Shown here in pieces: positions 1-6,857 of a DNA stretch of 23,414 bases; positions within the stretch are counted from its first letter, which is position 1, and each line of letters begins with the position of its first letter. The stretch comes from a virus. The translations under genes were made by a program, and so were the position numbers. The DNA lies in IMG/VR virus record IMGVR_UViG_3300021964_000557, positions 1 through 23,414 of that record, one strand, 5' to 3'. The notes beneath the pieces are model-generated. The model was not told the DNA's origin, ran no database searches, and worked only from the letters and a program-made list of their open reading frames with translations.

Positions 1-356
1 CAACAACACATACATTAACATTTACTACTGACCCCACATCTTACGCAGACGAAGACGGAAGAAACTTTGTCCTAAACTTCGGCGGTTCACCAGGGGGCAC
101 TTGTACGGTTACAATACCCGCGCTGGAAACAGTGTATATGGTATTGAACAATACAGCAGATAGTAATGATATAATCTTAACAACAGGAAGCGGAACAACA
201 TTCACTGTCCCTTCTGGTCGTGACGCGTTTGTTTATTCAGATGGTACTAACGTAGGTAATGCGTTAGCTGACCTACAGGTAACAACAGTCAATGGGCAGG
301 ATTTAACAACTGTCCCATCAAGTGGATTCGTAATCGCAATGGCGATTGCATTATAA
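1..356 (+). CDS. Phage tail-fibre/structural protein, C-terminal part (5' end outside window)
   Basis: The frame that ends at the TAA at 354-356 is open back to the first bases of the window (codons start at base 3), so this is the C-terminal ~117 residues of a larger protein and not a 74-residue gene starting at the internal ATG at 138. The visible part is rich in Thr, Ser, Gly, Asn and beta-branched residues, with a stretch like VLNNTADSNDIILTTGSG followed by TVPSGRDAFVYSDGTN. This is the style of repeat seen in marine phage tail fibres, where a beta-sandwich ends in a printed string such as YSDGTNV. A GGGGGCAC word lies inside it at 93-100. It is followed by a strong Shine-Dalgarno for the next gene, consistent with a tail operon. 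Function is by resemblance only; no catalytic motif is visible. Confidence 0.75.
   Translation, partial: TTHTLTFTTDPTSYADEDGRNFVLNFGGSPGGTCTVTIPALETVYMVLNNTADSNDIILTTGSGTTFTVPSGRDAFVYSDGTNVGNALADLQVTTVNGQDLTTVPSSGFVIAMAIAL
93..100 (+). repeat. GGGGGCAC word, copy 1
   Basis: Forward copy in the truncated fibre gene, read as Pro-Gly-Gly-Thr (phase ggg|ggc|ac). Flanked by GGTTCACCA and TTGTACGG. Confidence 0.7.
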
Positions 357-367
357 AGGAGTAAAGC

Positions 368-694
368 ATGGCGCAGAATTTTAGAAGGTACACATCTAAT
401 GCAGTCGGGACTTCTGCTGCTACCCTCTTTACTGCAAACTCATATGATACTGTAGTTGGAATCTCAGTCGCAAATATTACAGCAAGCGCGATTAACGTAA
501 GCGTGTATATTAATGACGCAAGTAATGATATTTACTTAGTCAAAGACGCCCCGATTCCTGCAGGTTCATCTTTGCAGGTACTAGATGGTGGCGCGAAATT
601 CGTAGTCCAGTCGGGCGACGCATTAAAAGTAATTTCTGATACAGCATCTTCAGCTGACGTATGGGTTTCAGCAGTGGATGATATATCAACATAA
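368..694 (+). CDS. Small phage structural protein (tail-associated, beta-rich)
   Basis: This is a 108-residue protein that starts at an ATG preceded by AAAGGAGTAAAGC, a near-perfect Shine-Dalgarno. The sequence opens with MAQNFRRYTSNAVGTS and continues as alternating hydrophobic and Ser/Thr residues (VVGISVANITAS, INVSVYIND, PIPAGSSLQVL, SGDALKVISD), the pattern of a compact beta-sandwich. Similar ~100-residue proteins beginning with a 'F+RYTS..VGTS' motif and containing 'PIPAGSSL' are common beside tail-fibre genes in marine phages and are usually annotated as virion structural proteins. It has no signal peptide, membrane segment or cysteine. Position between two tail-fibre-like genes supports a virion role, perhaps as a tail or fibre subunit. 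Exact role unknown. Confidence 0.8.
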   Translation: MAQNFRRYTSNAVGTSAATLFTANSYDTVVGISVANITASAINVSVYINDASNDIYLVKDAPIPAGSSLQVLDGGAKFVVQSGDALKVISDTASSADVWVSAVDDIST

Positions 695-704
695 GGAGTA
701 AGAA

Positions 705-1355
705 TTGAGTTATATAGGTAATCAACCAGCCGAGAAGTACACAACCTTCTCTGTTCAGCACTTTACAACTAGTGCCACAACTACATATACGCTTGATTAT
801 CCTGTAGCTAATGAAAACGAAATTGCTCTTTTCATTAATAACGTGCGCCAAGAACCAGGGTCTTCCTATGCATATACAGCAGACGGAACTAACTTAGTAC
901 TATCATCAGCAACTTCTGCGACAGATACTATGTATGCAGTGTTTATTGGTAAAGCAGTTCAAACAGTTACACCAGGTGCTAACTCTATTACTGCTAGCAT
1001 GTTCAACAGCAATACTTCTTTTGAATTTCCTACACAGCTTTATGTAGCAGAAGCTACACTAACAGATGGTGCTACGATTGATTGGAACTTAGAAACACAA
1101 CAGGTTGCTAAAGTAACTCTAGCTGGTAACAGAACTTTAAATGCTCCCACAAATCAAAATGCTGGTGGCTTCTATGGTTTAATGATTATCCAAGATGCTA
1201 CAGGTTCTAGAACTCTTAGCTTCAATTCTGTTTACAAGTTCACTAATGGGTCGGCTCCAACTTTAAGTACATCTAATGGTGCTAAAGATATTCTAGTATT
1301 TAGAAGTGATGGTACAAATTTATATGAAGTAGGAAGGAGCTTAAACGTAAGCTAA
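705..1355 (+). CDS. Phage tail-fibre protein, SYIGNQP-type N-terminus, TTG start
   Basis: This 216-residue protein uses a TTG start. The Shine-Dalgarno AAGGAG at about 692-697 is properly spaced from TTG at 705, and no ATG or GTG fits the conserved N-terminus, which reads (M)SYIGNQPAEKYTTFSVQHF. N-termini of this SYIGNQP kind are frequent in tail-fibre and adhesin proteins of marine phages and probably attach the protein to the virion. The first ~90 residues include the typical run LDYPVANENEIALFINNVRQ, followed by a Ser/Thr-rich beta region. The C-terminal half (about residues 115-215) has ATIDWNLETQQVAKVTLAGN, a beta-helix-like stretch also common in fibres. The stop overlaps the next start as TAATG. 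Receptor binding is inferred from family and position. Confidence 0.82.
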   Translation: MSYIGNQPAEKYTTFSVQHFTTSATTTYTLDYPVANENEIALFINNVRQEPGSSYAYTADGTNLVLSSATSATDTMYAVFIGKAVQTVTPGANSITASMFNSNTSFEFPTQLYVAEATLTDGATIDWNLETQQVAKVTLAGNRTLNAPTNQNAGGFYGLMIIQDATGSRTLSFNSVYKFTNGSAPTLSTSNGAKDILVFRSDGTNLYEVGRSLNVS

Positions 1356-1966
1356 TGTTTGCACTCGTAGAAAATAATCAGTTTGTCAAAACAATATCTT
1401 CTAGTAAAGGTATTGAATTAAATGAAGTCCAATATCCTAAAACAATATTTACTTTATGGACCGAAGCAGAAAGGAATGCGATAGGCGTTTATGAGATCAC
1501 TGTTGATTCCCAAAATAAAAAGGATGAGGCGTATTACATTAATACGGACATTACATACTCTTTTAACAATGGGATTGTTACTGGTAGTTATGGTACTGCT
1601 ACTGCAAAACAATTAACTAATGTTTTATTTGTTGAGGGAGATGAGATTCCTGAAGATAAAGCGGTAGGCGATATTAAAGTCCCAGGATTAAAAGAACAAA
1701 AGATTTCAGTTATTAAACAACAGGCAGCAGGTTTACTTGCTCCAACAGATTGGCATGTCGTAAAAGCGGCAGAGGTTGCAGAGTATTCTGTACCTGCAGA
1801 TATCTCTACATACAGAGCGGCGGTTCGTACAGCCTCTAATGATATGGAAGCAAAGATTAATGCGGCGGCAGATGTGGATGCACTAAAGACTTTATATGAA
1901 TATACAGAACAAGAAGATGGTACTTTCACTAGACCACTCGGCGAATTTCCAGAGGAGATTGAATAA
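1355..1966 (+). CDS. Tail-fibre assembly chaperone-like protein
   Basis: This 203-residue protein starts at the ATG of a TAATG junction with the upstream fibre gene. The N-terminal half is short and beta-rich (MFALVENNQFVKTIS), resembling the small domain that begins many phage tail assembly proteins. The C-terminal part (about residues 110-190) reads KVPGLKEQKISVIKQQAAGL, then LAPTDWHVVKAAE, VPADISTYRAAVRTAS and ALKTLYEYTEQ. That order of a helix, 'L..TDW.V.+..E', 'VP..I..YR..VR' and a final short helix is the pattern of tail-fibre assembly chaperone or XkdW/DUF4376-like domains. Such proteins usually help fold or attach the adjacent fibre, which fits its place between two fibre genes. The assignment is by pattern; it may be a minor structural protein instead. 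Confidence 0.72.
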   Translation: MFALVENNQFVKTISSSKGIELNEVQYPKTIFTLWTEAERNAIGVYEITVDSQNKKDEAYYINTDITYSFNNGIVTGSYGTATAKQLTNVLFVEGDEIPEDKAVGDIKVPGLKEQKISVIKQQAAGLLAPTDWHVVKAAEVAEYSVPADISTYRAAVRTASNDMEAKINAAADVDALKTLYEYTEQEDGTFTRPLGEFPEEIE

Positions 1967-3048
1967 TGGCATTATCTAAAATACCAGCAGCAGCATTTAG
2001 CTCAGACCCAGGTGTAAACTTCCGCAACATCATCATCAATGGTGATATGTCTATTGCACAGAGGGGTACTTCTTTTACAGGACAAACAAGTGGTGGTTAT
2101 TACAATGATAGATTTAAAACTGGAATAAGTGGTTTAGGTACTTGGACTATTTCTCAAGTTACTGATGCTCCTACAGGACAAGGCTTAGTTAAATCTCAAA
2201 AGTTTGATTGTACTACTGCTGATGCCTCACCTTCTGCGGGAGATTTCTTAACATACCTTCAAGCAATAGAAGGTCAAAATATTCAAATGTTAAAAAAAGG
2301 AACAGCAAATGCTGAAAGTTTGACTTTATCATTTTGGGTTAAATCAAACAAAACAGGAACTTATATCTCTCGTTTGTATGATGTAGATAATCAAAGAGTC
2401 ATCTCTAAATCTTATACTATTAGCAGTGCTTCGACTTGGGAAAAGAAAACTTTAACTTTTGCGGGAGATACATCTGGAACTTTAGATAATGATAATGGTT
2501 ATAGTTTTGCTGTTGAGTGGTGTTTAGGTGCGGGTACGAATTATACTTCTGGAACTTTAAATACTTCTTGGAATAGTAAAACAGATGCTGACCAATTTGT
2601 CGGTCAAGTAAACCTAGCCGACAGTACATCTAACGAATGGTACATCACAGGAGTACAATTAGAAGTCGGCACATCTGCTAGTGATTTTGAGTTCTTACCT
2701 TATGATGTGAATTTAGGAAGATGTCAGAGGTATTATTTCGAAGAAGGTAACAATGCTCAAGGTTTTGTTGCTGGTGCTTTTAACGTATCTGATTCGCCTT
2801 TTAGATATACATTTTTAAAACCCATGAGAGCAGCGCCTTCAGGTTCAATAGGTGGCTCAGTTAATACAGATTTAAAACTTTATAGTGCGGGAAGTGATAA
2901 AACTTTAAATAATGTAGGATTTTCAGCTATTACTACACACGGTGCAAGGGTAGATATATATGCACCTGGTCAATTTACTGACGGACAAACAGGACATTTT
3001 TATTTACTTAATAACACAGGAAAATTTAAATTTGATGCGGAGTTATAG
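1966..3048 (+). CDS. Phage tail fibre with carbohydrate-binding-like beta-sandwich
   Basis: This 360-residue protein starts in a TAATG junction. It begins MALSKIPAAAFSSDPGVNFR and then reads NIIINGDMSIAQRGTSFTG, the 'N.I.NGDM.IAQRGTSF' signature widely seen in tail-fibre and host-recognition proteins of aquatic phages. Residues ~60-230 look like a carbohydrate-binding-module type jelly roll: YNDRF, SLTLSFWVKSNKTGTYIS, WEKKTLTFAGDTSGT, then NEWYITGVQLEVGTSASDFE, which is a classic end of such a domain. The last ~110 residues (from FLPYDVNLGRCQRYYFE on) form a second small beta domain. The expected role is binding a surface glycan of the host. The codons are distinctly AT-rich compared with the gene at 3228. 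No lyase or hydrolase motif is visible. Confidence 0.85.
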   Translation: MALSKIPAAAFSSDPGVNFRNIIINGDMSIAQRGTSFTGQTSGGYYNDRFKTGISGLGTWTISQVTDAPTGQGLVKSQKFDCTTADASPSAGDFLTYLQAIEGQNIQMLKKGTANAESLTLSFWVKSNKTGTYISRLYDVDNQRVISKSYTISSASTWEKKTLTFAGDTSGTLDNDNGYSFAVEWCLGAGTNYTSGTLNTSWNSKTDADQFVGQVNLADSTSNEWYITGVQLEVGTSASDFEFLPYDVNLGRCQRYYFEEGNNAQGFVAGAFNVSDSPFRYTFLKPMRAAPSGSIGGSVNTDLKLYSAGSDKTLNNVGFSAITTHGARVDIYAPGQFTDGQTGHFYLLNNTGKFKFDAEL

Positions 3049-3228
3049 ATGATACAGACAGTAACAAAAATTATAAGTGCAATGGATAATTCAATTACAT
3101 ATAAAGTTGTTTTTCAAGATAATTCAACAATCTATGTACCTCACGACACAGACAACAGACACTACCAAGAAATACTAGAATGGGTAGCAGAAGGAAACAC
3201 AATTACAGATAATGGGGGTGGTGAGTAA
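3049..3228 (+). CDS. Small tail-associated protein, 59 residues
   Basis: A short gene sits exactly between the stop of the fibre gene (TAG 3046-3048) and the ATG of the next gene (TAATG at 3226-3230). Translation gives a 59-residue protein, starting MIQTVTKIISAMDNSITY and ending with VPHDTDNRHYQEILEWVAEG then NTITDNGGGE. The 'VPHD..N..YQ.I.EWVAEGNTI' ending is common in short proteins and in N-terminal segments of tail genes in phages of marine bacteria. The frame fits both neighbours without a gap, which supports it strongly. It is probably a small tail or fibre-assembly protein; no function can be proved from the sequence. Confidence 0.85.
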   Translation: MIQTVTKIISAMDNSITYKVVFQDNSTIYVPHDTDNRHYQEILEWVAEGNTITDNGGGE

Positions 3229-3683
3229 TGGCATACGTAGGAAGAATACCGCAAACGGGCGCATATCAACTGATTGATGATATCTCAGGCTCATTCAACG
3301 GCACACTAACAAGTTTCACATTACAGTCGGGCTCACAGAACATTACTGTAGAGAACGAGCAATCCCTGATCATCAGCATTTCGGGCGTTGTCCAGTACCC
3401 GAATTCCGCGTACACTGTGAGCGGCAACACCATAACATTCACCAGTGCCCCCCTCTCGACCGATACGTTTAGTGGCGTATTGTTAGGGAACGTATTTGAT
3501 ATAGGGACTCCAACCGATGCAACCGTAGGTCAAGCATCATTGAGCTCCACATTCATCGCGCAAAACGCACAGACATTTAACAACATAACCATAGGCGCAA
3601 GCAAGAACGCTTCTGCCGCGGGACCGATTACTGTCAGCGGAACTTTAACCATTCCATCTGGTAGTACTTTTGTGATAGTATAG
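3228..3683 (+). CDS. Short beta-rich tail/adhesin protein, GC-rich module
   Basis: This 151-residue protein begins MAYVGRIPQTGAYQLIDDIS, a fibre N-terminus related in style to the SYIGNQP type (a short anchor followed by a 'G.FNGTLTSFTLQ' strand). The central run SLIISISGVVQYPNSAYTV and NTITFTSAPLSTDTFSGVLLG is the common tail-fibre domain that also appears at 705-1355 (ALFINNVRQEPGSSYAYTA). The last 40 residues form a simple Ser/Thr-rich stem. It is visibly richer in GC than the genes on both sides (3361-3420 is about 52% G+C; 4021-4080 about 33%), with 'ggc', 'ccc' and 'cgc' codons. This suggests it was acquired separately from its neighbours. A reverse-oriented GGGGGCAC word lies at 3445-3452. 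Confidence 0.82.
   Translation: MAYVGRIPQTGAYQLIDDISGSFNGTLTSFTLQSGSQNITVENEQSLIISISGVVQYPNSAYTVSGNTITFTSAPLSTDTFSGVLLGNVFDIGTPTDATVGQASLSSTFIAQNAQTFNNITIGASKNASAAGPITVSGTLTIPSGSTFVIV
3445..3452 (-). repeat. GGGGGCAC word, copy 2
   Basis: Reverse copy in the GC-rich adhesin gene at 3228, sense strand read as Ser-Ala-Pro-Leu. Six G in a row on the reverse strand, followed by TGG. Confidence 0.7.
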
Positions 3684-3695
3684 TAGGAATAAATT

Positions 3696-4235
3696 ATGAG
3701 TACATTAGAAGTAAATACAATAACCCCACAATCGGGAAGTACCATTACTTTAGGAAGTAGTGGCAACACAGTAGCCTTAGGCAGTGGTGTAAGTGGAAGT
3801 GGATTTGGAAAGATTGGTCAAGTGGTTAGTACACCATTAACAACTACAGTAGTTACAAGTTCATCTACATTAACACCAAGTGGTTTTAGTGTTTCAATTA
3901 CACCAAGTTTTACATCATCTAAAATATTTTTAAGTCTAAGCTGTAATGCTTATATCAACACAGACCCTTATGGTTATGTAGGGTTTTTCAGAGGAACAAC
4001 AAATTTAGGTGGTTCTAATCATGGTATGTTTACTATTAGTACACCTGACAAATATATGCCAATGACATTTCAACACCTAGATAGTCCTAATTCTACATCT
4101 TCTTTAACTTATAATGTTTACTTTAAAAAATCTGGAACAAATAATGTTTATCTTAATCCTACTGCTGGGGAATTAGGTAGTGGAGTTCCAGACGGAGCAA
4201 CAGGAGTATTATCAGCAATGGAGGTACTCGCCTAA
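3696..4235 (+). CDS. Tail adhesin paralogue A
   Basis: This 179-residue protein starts at ATG after TAGGAATAAATT (weak AGGA Shine-Dalgarno). The order is MSTLEVNTITPQSGSTITLG (N-terminal anchor shared in style with 4235-4693 and 5162-5680), a Gly/Ser stem ending FGKIGQVVS, a beta-sandwich with SVSITPSFTSSKIFLSLS, then LDSPNSTSSLTYNVYF and a C-terminal SAMEVLA. The same three landmarks (SITPS.TS.K, LD.P..TSS.TY, MEVLA) recur in the proteins at 5162 and 5680, so these are paralogues that probably arose by duplication and diverged. The fold is that of small trimeric phage adhesin tips. Receptor binding is likely but unproved. It carries one copy of an 18-base direct repeat at 3810-3827. Confidence 0.85.
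   Translation: MSTLEVNTITPQSGSTITLGSSGNTVALGSGVSGSGFGKIGQVVSTPLTTTVVTSSSTLTPSGFSVSITPSFTSSKIFLSLSCNAYINTDPYGYVGFFRGTTNLGGSNHGMFTISTPDKYMPMTFQHLDSPNSTSSLTYNVYFKKSGTNNVYLNPTAGELGSGVPDGATGVLSAMEVLA
3810..3827 (+). repeat. 18-base direct repeat, copy in adhesin A
   Basis: AAGATTGGTCAAGTGGTT is identical to 5249-5266 in adhesin B, about 1.44 kb away, encoding the shared KIGQVV strand in the same frame. Confidence 0.8.
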
Positions 4236-4693
4236 TGTCTATACTCAAGGTTAATACCATACAGGATAAAGGTGGCAACACTATTATCTCTAGTGATGGA
4301 AGTGGAGCGTTTACCTCTAATGTAGCACCTAAAGATAATACTGTCACAATGGCAAAACTTTCTACAAGTGCTACTGAAGCTGATAATGTTAAACAAAGAG
4401 TAGCAAAAGTTTGGGTAAAATTTGATGGAACAGGTACTCCTTCTATAGATGATGATTTTAATGTTAGTAGCATTAGTGATGGTGGAACAGGTATTTTTAC
4501 AGTCAATTTTTCATCTAATTTAGGTAATGATAACTATGCTCTTGCAGGTTCTGTTGGAGGAAATTCTGGAAGAATTATGGGTCAAGAAGGAACTTACTCA
4601 ACAAGTGCTGTTACTGTTCGTGTAAATGATTTTAATGGCAATTTATCAGATGAAGGTCGTAATTCTGTTATAATATTTGGAGATAGTGCATAA
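4235..4693 (+). CDS. Tail adhesin-like protein with shared N-terminal anchor
   Basis: This 152-residue protein starts in a TAATG junction with paralogue A. The first residues MSILKVNTIQDKGGNTIISS repeat the anchor seen at the start of the adhesin at 3696 (MSTLEVNTI), so both may dock at the same site. The body is different: KVWVKFDGTGTPSIDDDFNV, SSISDGGTGIFTVNFSSNLG and a C-terminal SVIIFGDSA. This is the 'AW..F.G.....I..S.NVSSITDNGTG.Y.V.F...' domain that is frequent at the tips of phage tail fibres. That gives a modular picture: one anchor, exchangeable heads. No enzyme motif is present. Confidence 0.85.
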   Translation: MSILKVNTIQDKGGNTIISSDGSGAFTSNVAPKDNTVTMAKLSTSATEADNVKQRVAKVWVKFDGTGTPSIDDDFNVSSISDGGTGIFTVNFSSNLGNDNYALAGSVGGNSGRIMGQEGTYSTSAVTVRVNDFNGNLSDEGRNSVIIFGDSA

Positions 4694-4920
4694 TGGCAGA
4701 CCAAACAAAAAGAATTATTTTTAAACAGGGTAATGGTGTAATCGCTATTATTATTCCTGCAATTAATGAAAAAAGGTCTATTGAAGAAATAGCTCGTAAA
4801 GACGTACCAACAGGCAAAGCGTATAAAATTGTCAATGTATCAGAAATATCTTCAGATAGAACATTTAGAGATGCGTGGACCATTGCTGATAATGAATTGA
4901 CAGATGGAGTAGGGGATTAA
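4693..4920 (+). CDS. Small tail-associated protein (VPTGKAYKIV family)
   Basis: This 75-residue protein starts in a TAATG junction. It contains GVIAIIIPAINEKRSIEEIA and DVPTGKAYKIVNVSEISSDR followed by TFRDAW. The block 'VP.G..YKIVDASEIPSDRTFR.AW' is very common in phages and in prophage-like genes next to tail-fibre genes, where it is annotated only as hypothetical. It is followed directly by the 80-residue gene at 4920, and the two are usually found as a pair. The role is probably fibre assembly or a minor virion component, but this is inference. The 75-residue length is the normal size of this family. Confidence 0.82.
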   Translation: MADQTKRIIFKQGNGVIAIIIPAINEKRSIEEIARKDVPTGKAYKIVNVSEISSDRTFRDAWTIADNELTDGVGD

Positions 4921-5162
4921 TGGGTATTACAGTTGACATAACCAAAGCTAAAGATGTTTGGAAAAATAAAATAAGAAAAGCAAGAGAATCTGCTTTAAAA
5001 AAATTAGATATAGATTATATGAAAGCACAAGAACAAAGTAGCGATACCACTTCTATTGTTGCTGATAAAAACACATTAAGAAATTTACCAAGTCAGGTAG
5101 ATTCTGCGACCACAGTTGATGAAATTAAAGCTGTGTGGAATGATATGTTAGGAGATAAATAA
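4920..5162 (+). CDS. Small helical tail-associated protein
   Basis: This 80-residue protein begins MGITVDITKAKDVWKNKIRK and continues ARESALKKLDIDYMKAQEQS; it is clearly helical, with the typical '..H+..IR.AR...L.+LD.DY.+A.E' pattern. The end, LPSQVDSATTVDEIKAVW, matches the conserved tail of the family ('ID.A.T.DELKAVWP'). It is the usual partner of the gene at 4693, and both are overlapped as TAATG. The role in the virion or in fibre assembly is unknown. Confidence is high that it is a real gene because the frame, the overlap and the family pattern agree. Confidence 0.83.
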   Translation: MGITVDITKAKDVWKNKIRKARESALKKLDIDYMKAQEQSSDTTSIVADKNTLRNLPSQVDSATTVDEIKAVWNDMLGDK

Positions 5163-5680
5163 TGACATCTTTAATTAAAGTAGATTCAATTCAGACATCT
5201 GCTGGGGGAACTCCTACAGCTTCATCTTTAGGTATTGGTGGTGTTGGTAAGATTGGTCAAGTGGTTCATGGTTTAACTTCTACAGCAGTGAATGTAACAA
5301 CAAGTACTTTTACAGATACAGGATTAACAGCTTCGATTACCCCTACTAGCACTTCAAGTAAAGTGTTAATTATAATTTCTCAAACATTAGTTACTGATAG
5401 AGATAGTGAGTATGGAAGGTCTAGGTTTAGAATACTTAGAGATGGAAGTGGTCTTGCAAATGCTGAATGGAATAGATTAATGTGGATTGAAGCTGGAGGA
5501 GTAGGTGCAGTAAAAAATGGCGGATTGGTAGCTGTAAATTATTTAGATACTCCAAGTTCAACAAGTTCTTTAACCTACAAAACACAAGGAGCGGCAGAAA
5601 CTACAACTAATAATGGAACTGCAAGATTTCAACAAAATTCAGAGTCATCTTTTATAACACTAATGGAGGTACTAGCATAA
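5162..5680 (+). CDS. Tail adhesin paralogue B
   Basis: This 172-residue protein starts with MTSLIKVDSIQTSAGGTPTA, an anchor like that at 3696 and 4235. It shares with the protein at 3696 the stretch GKIGQVV (DNA repeat 5249-5266 is identical to 3810-3827 over 18 bases), SITPTSTSSKVLIIIS, LDTPSSTSSLTYKTQG and the ending LMEVLA. The middle, FRILRDGSGLANAEW and LMWIEAGGVGAVKNGG, differs completely from paralogue A. Such conservation of framework with variable loops is what one expects of a small receptor-binding tip that adapts to host surfaces. It overlaps the following gene as TAATG. Confidence 0.85.
   Translation: MTSLIKVDSIQTSAGGTPTASSLGIGGVGKIGQVVHGLTSTAVNVTTSTFTDTGLTASITPTSTSSKVLIIISQTLVTDRDSEYGRSRFRILRDGSGLANAEWNRLMWIEAGGVGAVKNGGLVAVNYLDTPSSTSSLTYKTQGAAETTTNNGTARFQQNSESSFITLMEVLA
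5249..5266 (+). repeat. 18-base direct repeat, copy in adhesin B
   Basis: Partner of 3810-3827. A shorter shared tract, AATGGAGGTACT, also joins the 3' ends of the two genes (4217-4228 and from 5662), so both framework ends of the head domain are preserved at DNA level. Confidence 0.8.
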
Positions 5681-6231
5681 TGGCTATCACAAGACTGAAC
5701 AATAACTCGATTACCTCTGTTACTGCTTTGCCTAGTGCAATACCTACAGGGAAAGTTTTGCAAGTTAAACAAACTTATGTAAATACTACTAGCAGTCAGT
5801 CTTTATCAAATTCAGCTTTTACAAATATTACAGGCTTAGAAGTATCTATTACTCCTTCTAGTACAAGTAATAAAATACTTATATTTGTAGAATGGTGTGG
5901 CGAACACAGTGAAGATAACCCACATAATAACTTATTTGGTATTAAAAGAAATTCTACAGATATTGGTTTACCTTCAAGTTATGGAAGTAGGCAACCAGGA
6001 ATTGCTCCTATAAATATTAGTTTTGGTTCTAATGCGGATTCTACACCTGAAAATGCAACCTATAACTTTCTTGACAGTCCTAATACAACGAGTTCTATCA
6101 CATATAGAGCTACTATTTTCTGTCAAGGTAGCGGTCAGACATTGTATAACAATCGAACAGTAAGTGATAGTGATGTAATAGATTATGAAAGATTAACATC
6201 ATCAATAACAGTAATGGAAATCGCAACATAA
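5680..6231 (+). CDS. Tail adhesin paralogue C
   Basis: This 183-residue protein starts in a TAATG junction with MAITRLNNNSITSVTALPSA, a different anchor from the other paralogues. It then follows the same plan: KVLQVKQTYVN, LEVSITPSSTSNKILIFVEW, LDSPNTTSSITYRATIF and the ending TVMEIAT. The variable centre includes HSEDNPHNNLFGIKRNSTDIG. It closes the cluster of three adhesin paralogues; the following gap holds a good Shine-Dalgarno (AAAAGGAGAAAAGC) for the gene at 6253. Receptor binding is inferred from family resemblance. Confidence 0.84.
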   Translation: MAITRLNNNSITSVTALPSAIPTGKVLQVKQTYVNTTSSQSLSNSAFTNITGLEVSITPSSTSNKILIFVEWCGEHSEDNPHNNLFGIKRNSTDIGLPSSYGSRQPGIAPINISFGSNADSTPENATYNFLDSPNTTSSITYRATIFCQGSGQTLYNNRTVSDSDVIDYERLTSSITVMEIAT

Positions 6232-6252
6232 ATTTAAAAGGAGAAAAGCAAA

Positions 6253-6618
6253 ATGACAGACATAGCAACAGCAATACAATCTCTCAACAAAAAGGGTGGC
6301 AATAGCCATGAGTTTGTTGTCAGAGGTGAACCAACAAATGAAGCAGAATACAACAGTAATGTTGATTATGTTTCAGGTAGTGATGCTAATGGTACTGCTA
6401 TCTTCTCTGATACTAAACCTTATACATGGTCTGAAGTAAGTGCTGAAAAAGCATTACTACAAACTGAGTATGATAATAATCAGTATCAAAGAGATAGAGC
6501 TTCTGCTTACCCATCAATCCAAGACCAGTTAGATATGCAGTATCACGATACTGTAGACGGAACTACTACTTGGAAAGATGCAGTAGCAGCAGTTAAAACA
6601 GCACACCCTAAGCCATAG
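6253..6618 (+). CDS. XkdW-like tail-fibre assembly protein
   Basis: This 121-residue protein is preceded by AAAAGGAGAAAAGCAAA. The N-terminal half is a short variable domain (KKGGNSHEFVVRGEPTNEAE). The C-terminal quarter, about residues 85-120, reads YPSIQDQLDMQYHDTVDGTT then TWKDAVAAVKTAHPKP. The 'YPSI.DQLDM.YHD...GTT.WKD.I.AVK...PK' pattern is that of the XkdW-like domain found in small proteins beside tail-fibre genes of many tailed phages. The family is thought to assist tail-fibre assembly; its mechanism is not established. Position at the end of the fibre cluster agrees with this. Confidence 0.82.
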   Translation: MTDIATAIQSLNKKGGNSHEFVVRGEPTNEAEYNSNVDYVSGSDANGTAIFSDTKPYTWSEVSAEKALLQTEYDNNQYQRDRASAYPSIQDQLDMQYHDTVDGTTTWKDAVAAVKTAHPKP

Positions 6619-6637
6619 GAAATTAAAAGAGAGTTAA

Positions 6638-6838
6638 ATGAAAATAGACCTCAAAATGATATTACCGTACATAGTACTGGCAGCTAGCATAGCTATGTCT
6701 TGGGGTATGTTTTCAGAAAGACTCAATGCGGTTGAAAAGAAAGTAGATTCCGTAACACAAATGCAACAAGACATTGCCATTATCAAAGAGAAGATAATGT
6801 GGATGGAGAATTACTTAATATCAATACCTAAGCGGTAG
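6638..6838 (+). CDS. Small N-anchored membrane protein with coiled coil
   Basis: This 66-residue protein starts after GAGAGTTAA (weak GAGAG Shine-Dalgarno). Residues ~6-24 (KMILPYIVLAASIAMSWGM) form one membrane segment, and residues ~27-60 (RLNAVEKKVDSVTQMQQD, IAIIKEKIMWMENYL) form an amphipathic coiled coil. Small phage proteins with one membrane helix and a coiled coil occur among spanin, holin-partner and XhlA-like proteins, but this one is far from the lysis genes and next to tail genes. It may alternatively be a tail-associated membrane protein or a superinfection factor. I do not assign a function. Confidence 0.75.
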   Translation: MKIDLKMILPYIVLAASIAMSWGMFSERLNAVEKKVDSVTQMQQDIAIIKEKIMWMENYLISIPKR

Positions 6839-6842
6839 GGAA

Positions 6843-6850
6843 GGGGGCAC
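6843..6850 (+). repeat. GGGGGCAC word, copy 3
   Basis: Forward copy in the gap directly before the ATG at 6858, where its G-run also supplies the Shine-Dalgarno-like sequence. Followed by GGG. Confidence 0.7.
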
Positions 6851-6857
6851 GGGCAAA

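Noticed and set aside
532-851. Two reverse frames of 70 and 103 residues in the fibre region
   Set aside because: They lie opposite well-supported genes, have no Shine-Dalgarno and give no recognisable pattern.
1588-1929. Reverse 113-residue frame
   Set aside because: Shadow of the assembly-chaperone gene; Ser/Ala-rich with no start signal.
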